The notes: generated by a model from the letters alone, not told the origin. A stretch of DNA of 64,000 nt from Blautia coccoides (GCF_034355335.1 NZ_CP136422.1:3010501-3074500); one strand, 5' to 3'. Positions 34,793 to 45,248 are shown, counted from the stretch's first letter. A program made the numbers and translations.

Positions 34793-36508
34793 ATGAGGAA
34801 TCTGCAGAACAGGAAAGAACCGGCAGAAGAATTGAAGGAGAAGAGCAAAGAAAGACTGAGGGTGTTTGCCCTTTATCTCATACTAGCCATGGTTATTGTG
34901 CTCCTTTTCTGGATGAATGGGGAAACCGCGGCAAACAATATTGGATTTGACAATGAGAATGTATATGTACTGGATGAGGGATGGACCATGGAACGGGGGC
35001 AGGAGACGAAGCCCGTAACCCTGCCTGTGGACGACAGTGCGGCAGCAGGAGAGGCGGTATCCTACACAAAAATACTGGAAAAGCAGGATTCCTACTGCAA
35101 TATGATCATGTTCCACTCCTCCCATCAGCGGATCAAGATATATCTGGATGAGGAATTGCTCTATACGTTTGGGTATGGGCAGAGTACGCCTGTCCGCGCC
35201 TCTGTGGGTAGTGCGTGGCAGTATACCCGTCTTCCCGAGGACTGGGAGGGGAAAGAACTGCGTATTGAAACCAAGGGGGTATATGATTCCTATTCTGGCA
35301 ACCAGGAGACAGTGTATCTGGGAACCAAAACATCCCTTGTTTTTATGGTGGCAAAGCAGAAGCTGATCTCTCTGCTGGTGGATCTGTTTTTATTTATTAT
35401 GGGGGTACTTTTGATCATAAGCAGCTTTTTTTTCAGGGCAGCCCATACGGAAGGCAGGATCCGGTATCTCGGAATCTTTGCCATTGTGACCAGCACCTGG
35501 ATATTGCTGAAGTCAGGAGTGGGGCAGATTTTTACGGGAAATATATTAATGAGTATGAATATACTCTATCTGCTGTTTGGTCTGATGCCCATTCTCACCA
35601 TCAGCTTTCTTCTGACCTTTGACAGCTTTTCAAAGAACAAGTTTATGAGGGGACTTTACTGGTTTACCATTGCAAGTTATTTCGCCATGCAGTTTCTGCA
35701 GCTTTCAGATGTGATGGATTATACACAGACGGTATCTCTGAACCATATAAATTTTCTGTTGATCGTGATCGGAATGGCAGGAATCTGCATCAGGAATAAG
35801 CTAAAAGGAGAAAAGATCCAGGATATTCCTGTCTTTGTGGCCTGCTTTACCTTTGCCGGGTTTGGTGCTGTGGATATTTACCGGTTTTATTTTGAAAAGA
35901 CCATGCAGAGCAATGTGGGATTTACACAGGCAGGACTGATCTGCTTTGTCTGTTCTCTGGGATATTCCGTTGTCAAACAGTCCTCGGAAGAACAGACTCA
36001 GATGATCGAAAACAAGACGCTGAAAAAAATAGCCTATATGGATATCCTTACAAAGCTTCCGAATAGAACGGCGTTTGAGAATCGGATGGAGTATTACAGA
36101 ACGGAGAAGCCGGATCAGGAACCTATGGTTATGATCGTAGACTTAAATGGTTTAAAAGAGATCAATGATACATATGGACATAAAGCGGGAGATCTGGCGA
36201 TCATCCGCATAGCGCAGCTTTTGGACCGGCATTTCGGGCTGCCGCTTCGCACGTACCGTATCGGTGGGGATGAGTTCTGTGTATTGGCAGAAGGAGAGAC
36301 GGATGAGACCTTTGAAAAGCGTGTCCAGCATTTCCTCAGAGAGGTGGAAGACGCGGACAAGGAATATGAGTTTTCCTTTTCTGCTGCCTACGGATATGTG
36401 AGAAGCAAAGAGGAAGGCATAGACAAGGCCTTCATATATGCAGATAAAAAAATGTACGCATGTAAGATGCAGATGAAGCAGGAACTGGCAAGAGAAGGAT
36501 CATGGTAA
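34793..36508 (+). CDS. Membrane diguanylate cyclase with 7TM-type sensor region
   Basis: A 571-residue protein. A signal-anchor helix lies near 24-41, followed by an extracellular beta-rich domain (about 45-185) and about seven hydrophobic helices between 190 and 390, an arrangement like the 7TMR-DISM sensors. It ends in a GGDEF domain (about 410-570) with DILTKLPNRTAFENRM, VDLNGLKEINDTYGHKAGD and an intact RIGGDEF. It should synthesise cyclic di-GMP in response to an external signal. AAGGAG lies 8 nt before the ATG. Its position next to the chemosensory operon gives a second potential c-di-GMP source. Confidence 0.87.
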   Translation: MRNLQNRKEPAEELKEKSKERLRVFALYLILAMVIVLLFWMNGETAANNIGFDNENVYVLDEGWTMERGQETKPVTLPVDDSAAAGEAVSYTKILEKQDSYCNMIMFHSSHQRIKIYLDEELLYTFGYGQSTPVRASVGSAWQYTRLPEDWEGKELRIETKGVYDSYSGNQETVYLGTKTSLVFMVAKQKLISLLVDLFLFIMGVLLIISSFFFRAAHTEGRIRYLGIFAIVTSTWILLKSGVGQIFTGNILMSMNILYLLFGLMPILTISFLLTFDSFSKNKFMRGLYWFTIASYFAMQFLQLSDVMDYTQTVSLNHINFLLIVIGMAGICIRNKLKGEKIQDIPVFVACFTFAGFGAVDIYRFYFEKTMQSNVGFTQAGLICFVCSLGYSVVKQSSEEQTQMIENKTLKKIAYMDILTKLPNRTAFENRMEYYRTEKPDQEPMVMIVDLNGLKEINDTYGHKAGDLAIIRIAQLLDRHFGLPLRTYRIGGDEFCVLAEGETDETFEKRVQHFLREVEDADKEYEFSFSAAYGYVRSKEEGIDKAFIYADKKMYACKMQMKQELAREGSW

Positions 36509-36559
36509 CTGTGAAGGTTTGGAACCGTTACGAATCATAAGAGACAGCAGGAGAGACAT

Positions 36560-39500
36560 ATGGATTATAAACAGGCATTTCACATATTGGGTACAGAGCC
36601 TTCCGGGGATGAGACAGACATCCGGCAGGCTTACAGGAAGCTTCTTACAAAAAATAACCCGGAAGACGACCCGGAAGGATTTAAACGGCTTCGCCGGGCC
36701 TATGAGACGGCACTGCAGTATGTACGCACAGAAAAGAGTGCACCGACGCAGGAGACAAAGTCAGAGACAGATGTCTGGATGGAGCAGGTGGAGGCGGTTT
36801 ACCGCTCTTTTTCCAGGAGAATGGATCCTGCGTGCTGGCGGGAACTTCTTCGGGCAGATGTGTGTCAAAGTCTGGCAGATGAGGAAGAAGTAAGGGCAAA
36901 GCTCTTTGGATTTCTGTCAGGGCATTTTCGGCTTTTGCCGGATATCTGGAAGATACTGGATGAGCATTTCCTCATTGAGGAGGAGAAGGCGGACTTTGAG
37001 GAGCATCTGCCCGCCGAATTTGTCCGTTATATGCTGAGTCAGATACACGGGGAGATACATTTTCCGTATGAATATTTTGAGGGCAGGGATGACGGGGACT
37101 ATGACACCTGGACTGCCACTTATTTTCAGCTCTATGAGGCTGTGGAGAAGAAGGATCCGGTCCGCGCAAAAGAGCTGTTAAGGAGTATGGAGGATCTGGA
37201 AATCCATCATCCTTTGGCGGATATGGAAAAAGCCAGGATTCTGCTGCTTGAGGAGGAAAAAGAACAGTCCTGTGAGATGGCATCTCTTCTCCTTAAAAAG
37301 TATCCGGACGAAATCAGGATCCTGATACCGGGAGGGCAGATCCTGTGGGAATGTGGGGATTTGGACAGGGCAGCGTCCTGCTATGAAAAGATTCACAGCC
37401 TTTTCCCCCAGCACTTTGTGACAAATCTGCGGCTGGGGAAATATTATGCCGGAAAAGAAGAATACAAAAAGGCAAAAGAGTTTATCACCGATGCCAGCCG
37501 TGTCAACGCCCAGGATAAAGAAATGCTGGAATGCCTAAGGGAAATCAACAGTCGTCTGATAGAGGAGTATAGAGAAAAGATAAGCCTTCAGGCAGCGGAT
37601 ACAGAGGATTACATTGAACTGGGATGGTGCTGTCTGCAAAATGAAGAGAGTCAGACCGGGATAGACTATCTCACCAGTATCGTGCCGGATGAGAAGAATG
37701 CGGTGGGATACCACAGTGTGATGGAACGGCTGTATTTCGCTGCCGGTATGCCGGAGAAGTCTGAGGAGGAGGGGAATGCCTGGATACAGAGTATCCGAAG
37801 AGAGGAGCCTTCTCTTTCCCGGGAGGAAAAGCAGCATGTACCGGAACGGATCGCAGCCGCTTATTATATCATGGGAAGAGCATGGATGCAGACCATGGAA
37901 CAGGATGACCACGCATTGAAGCTTCTGGATACCTCCATTTCTTTTTATGACAAGAATGGGGATACCTTTCTGCAGAAAGCGCTTCTTCTGAACAGAATGA
38001 AGCGGAGCCGGGATGCGCGGGAAGCCTGTGACCGGCTTCTGGAGCTGGAACCGGGGAATTTCTGGGGATACGTGAACCGGATGGAGGCCTGTCTGGCTTT
38101 AAAGGAAGGGCAGGGGGTTATCGACGACTTTTACCGGGCTAAAAAAATATTTGTGTCCTATCCTCCCTTATACGAAATGACAGCAGAGGTCTTTGACAGT
38201 GCCGGACAGTACGAGGATGTGCTGGATATCATAAAACAGGCAGAGAATGAGAAGATATCTACGCCCAGGCTGTCTCTGTTTCGTCTGCGCGCATGCAGCA
38301 GACAGGCAAAGACTATAGGGGAAGCGGAAAAAGTTCTGGATGACGCCTCCCGGGTGCTCGCAGACCTGGAAGATACCCGAAAAAATGCTGAAATCCGGGG
38401 GGAAATCTATGCCGAGGCTGCCAGGATACAGAACAATATGGGTGACGGCAAAGCGGCACTTGCGTATATTAACAGAGCTTTGGCCCAGGACGGCAGACCC
38501 ATTTTTAAATGGATGAAAGGAAACATTTTGTTCGATCTGGAAAGATTTCAGGAGGCACTGCAGGTGTTGGTCTCCTGCGAAAAAGATTTTCCTGAGGGTG
38601 ATATGGTCATGTTCCGGATCGGGGAATGTTATCAGAGGGTGGGCGGGATGGAAGAGGCCGCGGAATATTTTAAAAGGACTCTGGAGATCGATCCCCAAAA
38701 CCGACGGGCCAACAGCAAGCTGGCAGAGATCTACAGGGACCTCCTAGATGAGAAGGAGGATATGGATTTCTACGAGAAGGGTCTTTTTTATGCAGACAGA
38801 CAGATACAGCTTCAGCCTGAGGCATATTATTATGTGGAGCGGGGGCTGCTTCATATGGCTGCTGCATGTTACGGCAGGGCTGTGCAGGACTTTGAGGAGG
38901 CATCACGTCTGGAACCTGAGAATGTGTATGCGTATAACAATGCCTGTATCTGTTTTAGAATGATGGGCGAGTATGAGAAAGCCATTGCAGCCGGAAAAAA
39001 GGCAGAGGCTGTACTGGGAGAACAGGATACGGTCCGGGTATACGGCAGCCTCGGGGACTGCTGTATGGAGAACGGACGTCTTACACAGGCAGAGGAATAC
39101 TACCGTAAACACCAGAAACAGTTTCCAAACGGCCGTTCCCCGAAAGAATCCCTCACGGAGGTATATATAAGACTGGGAGATTTGAATTCGGCCTTTTACT
39201 GGATCGGACAGGCCTATGAAAAGGAAGGGGAGGTTCTCTACAGGAAAGCCCAGGTGTATTACAGAATGGGAGAGGGGGAGAAAGCCCGGCTCTGCCTTCA
39301 GGACCTTTTAAAAGACAGGGAGAGCCTGTACAGGACCAGGCTTTTGGCTGCGTATAACGCCTGCTATCTTCTCAATAAGGAGAGGGCGGCTCTTAAAATG
39401 GCCAAAAGTGTTCTGAAGGAGACAAAGACAGGTTCTGAAGAATATTTCCGGGCAGGTTTTCTGATGGCTGAAATATATATGAGAAACGGGAAACAAGCAA

Positions 39501-39856
39501 AAGCGAAAAAGATAGCAGAGGGACTCCTGTCTGTATGGCAGAGCCGGTATGGAGATGACAGCCTAAAAAAATGGAAGTACCGCAGAAAGCGCTTGTATGA
39601 GCTGGGACTTCTGCATCTCTTTGCAGGCAGGTCGCAGGAGGCTTTGGAGCAGGTACATTTTATGATGGAGGCCCCAAAGTGTGAGGGTATCTGCTGCGGA
39701 CAACAGGGAGGAACCTGCGCGGAAGCCCTTCATCTTCTGGCTCTTATCTGTGAATGCACAGGAAAGAGACAGGAGGCGTTGGACTATTATACAAAGCTTA
39801 TACAGAGCGGCTTTTTAAACATACCGGCAGATTACGGGCGCAGAAGACTACAGTGA
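36560..39856 (+). CDS. J-domain-like, TPR-rich protein lacking the HPD motif
   Basis: A 1098-residue protein. Residues 1-58 follow the J-domain pattern (YKQAFHILGTEPSGDETDIR, then AYRKLL and YETAL), but the position of the essential HPD reads NPE, so stimulation of Hsp70 in the usual way is doubtful. From about residue 200 to the end there are many tetratricopeptide-like helix pairs, for example DLDRAASCYEKIHSLFPQHF and GMEEAAEYFKRTLEIDPQNR. No signal peptide is seen. The gene lies 17 nt before an Hsp70 gene, which makes a dedicated co-chaperone pair likely. Its clients are unknown. Confidence 0.8.
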   Translation: MDYKQAFHILGTEPSGDETDIRQAYRKLLTKNNPEDDPEGFKRLRRAYETALQYVRTEKSAPTQETKSETDVWMEQVEAVYRSFSRRMDPACWRELLRADVCQSLADEEEVRAKLFGFLSGHFRLLPDIWKILDEHFLIEEEKADFEEHLPAEFVRYMLSQIHGEIHFPYEYFEGRDDGDYDTWTATYFQLYEAVEKKDPVRAKELLRSMEDLEIHHPLADMEKARILLLEEEKEQSCEMASLLLKKYPDEIRILIPGGQILWECGDLDRAASCYEKIHSLFPQHFVTNLRLGKYYAGKEEYKKAKEFITDASRVNAQDKEMLECLREINSRLIEEYREKISLQAADTEDYIELGWCCLQNEESQTGIDYLTSIVPDEKNAVGYHSVMERLYFAAGMPEKSEEEGNAWIQSIRREEPSLSREEKQHVPERIAAAYYIMGRAWMQTMEQDDHALKLLDTSISFYDKNGDTFLQKALLLNRMKRSRDAREACDRLLELEPGNFWGYVNRMEACLALKEGQGVIDDFYRAKKIFVSYPPLYEMTAEVFDSAGQYEDVLDIIKQAENEKISTPRLSLFRLRACSRQAKTIGEAEKVLDDASRVLADLEDTRKNAEIRGEIYAEAARIQNNMGDGKAALAYINRALAQDGRPIFKWMKGNILFDLERFQEALQVLVSCEKDFPEGDMVMFRIGECYQRVGGMEEAAEYFKRTLEIDPQNRRANSKLAEIYRDLLDEKEDMDFYEKGLFYADRQIQLQPEAYYYVERGLLHMAAACYGRAVQDFEEASRLEPENVYAYNNACICFRMMGEYEKAIAAGKKAEAVLGEQDTVRVYGSLGDCCMENGRLTQAEEYYRKHQKQFPNGRSPKESLTEVYIRLGDLNSAFYWIGQAYEKEGEVLYRKAQVYYRMGEGEKARLCLQDLLKDRESLYRTRLLAAYNACYLLNKERAALKMAKSVLKETKTGSEEYFRAGFLMAEIYMRNGKQAKAKKIAEGLLSVWQSRYGDDSLKKWKYRRKRLYELGLLHLFAGRSQEALEQVHFMMEAPKCEGICCGQQGGTCAEALHLLALICECTGKRQEALDYYTKLIQSGFLNIPADYGRRRLQ

Positions 39857-39873
39857 CAGAAAGGAACAGATAA

Positions 39874-41568
39874 GTGATCATAGGAATAGATTTGGGTACA
39901 ACAAACAGTCTGGCAGCATATTTTTCGGAGGACGGGCCGAAGGTCATCCCCAACCGTCTGGGACGGCATCTGACGCCATCGGTGGTGAGCGTGGATGAAA
40001 ATGATCAGGTTTACGTAGGAGAGACAGCAAAAGAACGGGGGTTTTTATATCCTCAGATGACCGCCTCTGTATTTAAGCGCCATATGGGAAGTGACAGGAA
40101 GTACCCCTTGGGTGAGAAGGAATTCACGGCCCAGGATCTGTCATCTTTTGTTCTGCGAACTTTGAAGGAGGATGCGGAGGCATATCTGGGACAGACTGTG
40201 GAGGAGGCAGTCATCAGTGTACCGGCATACTTTGACGATAAGCGCCGGAAAGCCACAAAAAGGGCCGGGGAACTGGCAGGGCTTAAAGTGGAGAGGATCA
40301 TCAGTGAACCCACAGCGGCAGCCATTGCCTACGGGCTATACGAGAAGCAGAAAAATACAAAATTCCTGGTTTTTGACCTGGGCGGCGGAACCTTTGATGT
40401 GTCTGTTCTGGAACTTTTTGAGAATATTCTGGAAGTTCGGGCAGTGGCCGGGGACAATTATCTGGGCGGCGAGGATTTCACGGAGCTGTTGGTCCAGCAT
40501 TATATGGACAGGATGAATCTAAAATCCGCAGAGCTTACACAGAAGACACTTGGGCAGATACGAAAACAGGCGGAGGCGTGCAAACGATCCTACAGCCAGG
40601 CGGCATGCGGCATCATGAACTGCAGGATAGACGGGGAGGAGAAGAAACTGGAGATCTCCCTGAAAGAGTATGAAAGAATGTGTGAACCGCTGCTTACAAA
40701 GATCAGGAGACCGGTACAGAGAAGTTTATCGGATGCCCATGTGAAACTTTCGGATATTGATGAGATCGTACTGGTAGGCGGGGCGACCAGACTTCCTGTC
40801 ATAAGAGACTTTATCATCCGCATGTTCAAAAAATTTCCAGACACAGCTATGGATCCTGACGAGGCCGTCGCTCTGGGAGCTGCTGTCCAGGGAGCCATGA
40901 AAGAGAGGCGGGAAGCAGTTCGTGAAGTTATCCTGACAGATGTGTGTGCCTTTACTCTGGGAACAGAGGTCTCTGTGCGCTTGGAGAACGGGAAAATGGA
41001 CGAGGGACATTTCTGCCCTATCATAGAGAGGAATACCGTTATTCCGGCCAGCCGTACAGAACGGTTTTACACCATGCACGACGATCAGGAGCGTGTCCGT
41101 ATCTGCGTCCTGCAGGGAGAGAGCCGATATGCGGAAAATAATCTTTTGCTGGGGGAACTGAATATCCAGGTGCCCAAGAACAAAGCGGGGGAAGAAAGTA
41201 TTGATGTTACCTATACGTATGATATTAACTCGATCCTGGAGGTGGAGGTATGTGTGACATCCAGCGGGCAGAGACAGCGGCAGATCATAAAGGGCCGCGA
41301 AAATGAGATGACGGACAGGGAGATCGAGGAGCGGATGAGAGAGCTGTCCTATCTGAAGATCCATCCCAGGGAGCAGGAAGAAAACAGGCTGCTGCTTTTG
41401 AGAGGAGAACGTCTCTACGAGGAGACTGTGGGAGACAACCGGCGCCGGATGGAACATGAGCTGCAGAAATTTGAAATGGTGTTAAATACCAGAGACCGGG
41501 GTAAAATAGAAGAAGCGGCAAAACATCTTTCCCAGGTAATGGAAGAGGTAGAAGAGGACAATCTATAA
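39874..41568 (+). CDS. Hsp70-family chaperone paralogue (short DnaK-like)
   Basis: A 564-residue Hsp70. The nucleotide-binding domain (1-360) has IGIDLGTTNSLAAYF, SEPTAAAIAYGL, VFDLGGGTFDVSVL and VLVGGATRLPVI. The substrate-binding part (about 370-564) is present, but the helical lid is shorter than in DnaK (about 610-640 residues). The start is GTG with AAGGAA upstream. The grpE-dnaK-dnaJ operon is not here, so this is probably a second, specialised Hsp70 working with the upstream TPR protein. Confidence 0.88.
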   Translation: MIIGIDLGTTNSLAAYFSEDGPKVIPNRLGRHLTPSVVSVDENDQVYVGETAKERGFLYPQMTASVFKRHMGSDRKYPLGEKEFTAQDLSSFVLRTLKEDAEAYLGQTVEEAVISVPAYFDDKRRKATKRAGELAGLKVERIISEPTAAAIAYGLYEKQKNTKFLVFDLGGGTFDVSVLELFENILEVRAVAGDNYLGGEDFTELLVQHYMDRMNLKSAELTQKTLGQIRKQAEACKRSYSQAACGIMNCRIDGEEKKLEISLKEYERMCEPLLTKIRRPVQRSLSDAHVKLSDIDEIVLVGGATRLPVIRDFIIRMFKKFPDTAMDPDEAVALGAAVQGAMKERREAVREVILTDVCAFTLGTEVSVRLENGKMDEGHFCPIIERNTVIPASRTERFYTMHDDQERVRICVLQGESRYAENNLLLGELNIQVPKNKAGEESIDVTYTYDINSILEVEVCVTSSGQRQRQIIKGRENEMTDREIEERMRELSYLKIHPREQEENRLLLLRGERLYEETVGDNRRRMEHELQKFEMVLNTRDRGKIEEAAKHLSQVMEEVEEDNL

Positions 41569-41586
41569 TAACCCGGAGGTATGAAA

Positions 41587-43209
41587 ATGGGAGAAAAATT
41601 ATATGTAAACGGTACAATCCTGACAATGGAAAAGCAGATGTATGCCGAAGCGGTGCTTGTCAGAGAGGGCAGGATCGCAGCGGTCGGAAGAAAAGAGGCA
41701 GTGGAGGCCTTTGCTTCCCGGAATGCGGAGAGAGTGGATCTAGAGGGGCGGACCATGATGCCTTCCTTTTTAGATGCTCACAGTCATTTTATGGCCTGTG
41801 CCAGCGGAGAGCTGCAGATTTCCCTGGACGGCGCCAAAAGCTTCAGGGAGATAGCAGACCGGGTGAGGAAATATATAGGCAGCAGACATGTAAAAAAAGG
41901 AGTATGGCTGACAGGAAAAGGATATGACCATAATTTCCTGGAGGAGAAAGCTCATCCCGACAGGCATCTGCTGGATGAGGCCGCGCCTGACAACCCTCTG
42001 GTCATACAGCATCAGTCCGGTCATATGGGCGTCTTTAACACAGAGGCTCTGATTCGTCTGGGCATACCCATGGACAGGAACGGAACGGTTCCGAATATAT
42101 CAGGTGGAAAGATCGCGGTGCGGGATCATATCCCTACGGGCTACATGGAAGAGAATGCGTTTGCGGCGTTTCAAAAGAAGATTCCGCTGCCATCTCCGGA
42201 AGAATTTCTGGGTGCTGTAAAAAAAGCCCAGGAGAAATACGCGTCCCATGGGATCACTCTGGTCCAGGAGGGAATGGTGGTAGATGAAATGCTCCCTCTC
42301 TATCAGGGAATCCTGGAGGCGGGAATTCTGAAGCTGGATGTGGTGGGATATCTGGACATGGCAGGTGCCGGAAGATTTTCGGCTGCTATGAAGAGACACA
42401 GGGAAGGCTTTTACCGGCATTTTAAAATCGGAGGATACAAAATCTTTCTGGACGGTTCGCCTCAGGGGAGGACTGCCTGGATGAGAGAACCCTACACCTT
42501 TGGACCGGAAGGGGAGGGATACCGGGGGTATCCGACGCACTCAGATGAGGAGGTCTGCGCATTTGTGCGGCGTGCTATGGAAGAGCGCATGCAGCTTCTG
42601 GCCCACTGCAACGGGGATGCGGCCTGCGGGCAGTATATCGGAGCTTTTAGGAAAGCCGTTTCCATGGGAGACGGCGTGCTTCCCGCAGATATCCGCCCGG
42701 TAATGATACACGCCCAGCTTCTGGGCCTTGACCAGATACCAAAAGTCAAAGCCATGGGAATGATCCCCTCCTTCTTTGCAGGTCATGTATACCACTGGGG
42801 AGATATCCACGCAGACAATTTCGGCATGGAGCGGGCGTCCCATATAAGCCCGGCGGCTTCCGCTCTGAAGGAAGGCATTGTCTACACATTTCACCAGGAT
42901 TCCCCTGTGACAGAGCCGGATATGTTAGAGACCGTGTGGTGTGCGGTAAACCGGTATACAAAGAGCGGAAAAATACTTGGCAGTAAGGAGCGCATATCTG
43001 CAGCGGATGCCCTTAAGGCAGTCACTCTGCATACGGCATACCAGTATTTTGAGGAGCGGGAGAGAGGCAGCATTGCCCCGGGGAAGAGAGCTGATCTTGT
43101 GATCCTGTCAGAGAATCCCCTTGAGAAAGAAAAGATGCAGATAAGAGACATCAGGGTACTGTCCACCATAAAAGACGGTGAGGTCATTTACCGCAGGGAC
43201 AGCCTTTGA
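41587..43209 (+). CDS. Amidohydrolase family protein (YtcJ-like)
   Basis: A 540-residue metal-dependent hydrolase of the amidohydrolase-3 group. The metal site begins with DAHSHF near residue 60. Further conserved parts are KIFLDGSPQGRTAWM, LAHCNGDAACGQYI and the C-terminal GSIAPGKRADLVIL strand that closes the composite beta domain. The start at 41587 is preferred to 41581 because CGGAGG then has normal spacing. It sits 18 nt after the Hsp70 gene, possibly in the same transcript, without an evident functional link. The substrate is unknown. Confidence 0.87.
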   Translation: MGEKLYVNGTILTMEKQMYAEAVLVREGRIAAVGRKEAVEAFASRNAERVDLEGRTMMPSFLDAHSHFMACASGELQISLDGAKSFREIADRVRKYIGSRHVKKGVWLTGKGYDHNFLEEKAHPDRHLLDEAAPDNPLVIQHQSGHMGVFNTEALIRLGIPMDRNGTVPNISGGKIAVRDHIPTGYMEENAFAAFQKKIPLPSPEEFLGAVKKAQEKYASHGITLVQEGMVVDEMLPLYQGILEAGILKLDVVGYLDMAGAGRFSAAMKRHREGFYRHFKIGGYKIFLDGSPQGRTAWMREPYTFGPEGEGYRGYPTHSDEEVCAFVRRAMEERMQLLAHCNGDAACGQYIGAFRKAVSMGDGVLPADIRPVMIHAQLLGLDQIPKVKAMGMIPSFFAGHVYHWGDIHADNFGMERASHISPAASALKEGIVYTFHQDSPVTEPDMLETVWCAVNRYTKSGKILGSKERISAADALKAVTLHTAYQYFEERERGSIAPGKRADLVILSENPLEKEKMQIRDIRVLSTIKDGEVIYRRDSL

Positions 43210-43215
43210 CACAGA

Positions 43216-43256
43216 CAGGAGAGTCCGGTACAAACATACCGGACTCTCCTGTTTTT
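43216..43256 (+). terminator. Intrinsic terminator after the amidohydrolase
   Basis: A 15-bp perfect stem CAGGAGAGTCCGGTA / TACCGGACTCTCCTG with a 6-nt loop and five T residues. It touches the stop codon of the convergent rqcH gene. Confidence 0.92.
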
Positions 43257-45003
43257 AGTCATCTGCCAGTCTTATCCCTGTGATATCAGGTTCTATGATC
43301 AGGGAGTAGTTTGTGTAATATACCACAAAGCCGGGCTTGGAGCCATTGGGCTTTTTCACATGTTTTTTCTGGATATAGTCAATCTCCACTTTGGGTGCAG
43401 TGCGTCCGCTGGAATAATATCCTGCCAGGCGGCCGGCCTCCTCAAAGGTGCGGTCAGGCAGCTCTTCATTGTTGGATTTTACGATCACGTGGGAACCTGC
43501 CATTTTTTTAGCGTGGAACCACCAGTCATTGCCTGTGGCAAATTTGAAGGTCAGCTCCTCATTCTGGTAATTGTTCTTTCCCACATATATGTGGTAACCG
43601 TCACTGGAGATATAATGCAGGGGTTTTGCCTTGGACTGCATTTTCTTTTTACCCCCGGTGTAGTGCTTTTTAATATATCCGTATTCGGTCAGCTCTTCTT
43701 TGATCTGGGAGAGATCACTTTCCTGCTGAGCAATATCCAAAGCGGCCTGAATGGATTCCAGATGGCGGATCTCGCTTTCCGTATCCTCCAGTTGTTCTTT
43801 TAAGGCCTGGGCGGTACGTTTCAGCTTGTTGTACCTGTCAAAGTATTTTTTGGAGTTCTCCTGCGGTGTCATGGTGGGGTCAAGAGGGATGGTGATCTCC
43901 TCATTGGTATAGTAGTTCAGCGCCCGGAAGGATTTACAGCCATCCTCTAGATTATATCCATAGGTGTTGATCAGCTCCCCGTAGACTTTGTATTTGTCCA
44001 TTTTTTTTGTGTCCTGCATCTGCTTTGTCTGCAGGTCAAACTTTTTCCAGTTGCGGTCCAGGGCTGTCTGGACGATCTTGCGCAGATCAGCGGATTTCTG
44101 GCGCATGCGGGTGATGATATTTTTCTGGGCATAATACTGTTCCAGTACCTGGGATATGGAATCATATTCTTTAACTGCAAAATCTGTGTACTGGGTGAGA
44201 GGAACCGCTCCGAATTCTACGGGTTCCCCGGATTCACTGTATACAATATTAGGTGTGAAGTGTCCTTTTCGGATATCTTCCATAAAGCCCGCAAATGCCC
44301 GGTAGACCCGTTCTTTTTCCTGATCGGACAATTCTTCAGTGGGACTGCTCCCGTGAACCAGTGCCCGGGTGCAGATCTCCTCAGCGGCGATGGGACTCAG
44401 CCCTGTAAGCGAACTATAGATGGCTTTTGCTGTGCCTACCGGTTTTTGGTATACCGTCCGGTAAAATTCTTCCTCTGTGATGGTCAGAGGATCTTTTTTG
44501 TCCTGGGTCTGCGGAATAAAATAATCTCTTCCGGGAAGAACCTCCCTGACAGAACTCATATTCAGGGACACGTGCTTGATGCTGTCCAGGATCATGCGCT
44601 CCTCATTGAGGAAAATAATATTGCTGTGCTTGCCCATGATCTCTACCACCAGGGTTTTAAAGCACAGATCGCCCAGTTCATTTAAATGTTCGATCTTGAT
44701 CTCAATGACACGCTCCAGCCCCGGCTGGGTCACTGCGGTGATCTTGCCGCTTCCCACATGCTTGCGCAGCAGCATACAGAAATTAGGAGCGGTGAGGGGA
44801 CTCACTTTGTTTTTATCTGTAAAATAGATCAAGGGCAGGGAAGCGCTGGCCGATATGAGAAGCCTGTACTGTGTCCTGTTGTTTTTTATAGTGAGGATCA
44901 GCTCGTCCGCCTCTGGCTGTGCGATCTTGTTGATCTTGCCGCCCACAATGGTATCATTTAATTCTTTGACTATATTTGCAATGGTAACTCCGTCAAATGC
45001 CAT
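43255..45003 (-). CDS. rqcH: Rqc2-family ribosome quality control protein RqcH (NFACT)
   Basis: A 582-residue NFACT protein, often labelled fibronectin-binding protein A. RqcH binds split 50S subunits and adds alanine tails to stalled chains. The NFACT-N domain has MAFDGVTIANIVKELNDTI and NFCMLLRKHVGSGKI. A coiled coil lies near 290-430, and NFACT-R contains ATGNDWWFHAKKMAGSHVIV near residue 500. The start is set at 45003, the family N-terminus, with AAGGAGAAT upstream; the frame stays open 68 codons further upstream without a better site. Confidence 0.93.
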   Translation of the reverse strand: MAFDGVTIANIVKELNDTIVGGKINKIAQPEADELILTIKNNRTQYRLLISASASLPLIYFTDKNKVSPLTAPNFCMLLRKHVGSGKITAVTQPGLERVIEIKIEHLNELGDLCFKTLVVEIMGKHSNIIFLNEERMILDSIKHVSLNMSSVREVLPGRDYFIPQTQDKKDPLTITEEEFYRTVYQKPVGTAKAIYSSLTGLSPIAAEEICTRALVHGSSPTEELSDQEKERVYRAFAGFMEDIRKGHFTPNIVYSESGEPVEFGAVPLTQYTDFAVKEYDSISQVLEQYYAQKNIITRMRQKSADLRKIVQTALDRNWKKFDLQTKQMQDTKKMDKYKVYGELINTYGYNLEDGCKSFRALNYYTNEEITIPLDPTMTPQENSKKYFDRYNKLKRTAQALKEQLEDTESEIRHLESIQAALDIAQQESDLSQIKEELTEYGYIKKHYTGGKKKMQSKAKPLHYISSDGYHIYVGKNNYQNEELTFKFATGNDWWFHAKKMAGSHVIVKSNNEELPDRTFEEAGRLAGYYSSGRTAPKVEIDYIQKKHVKKPNGSKPGFVVYYTNYSLIIEPDITGIRLADD

Positions 45004-45248
45004 ATAAATTCTCCTTCCGATTCCGTTATCACGATTATATACGAAATAGAAACACAAAGCAAATGAAAAAAAGATTTGACTGGTAATTGTGATTGCTTTA
45101 TAATAACCATGTATGTTTATGTCACTATTCATGAAGTTGTCAGGGACAGCATCTGTGGATGGTAACATTTTTGTCCGTAACTGTGAGGATACCGGACAGT
45201 TACACATTATTATGCTATGTGCAAATAAACAGCAGAAAAGAGAAAGAC

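Noticed and set aside
40726..41457. A 243-codon minus-strand frame
   Set aside because: Antisense to the Hsp70 gene; no domain recognised.
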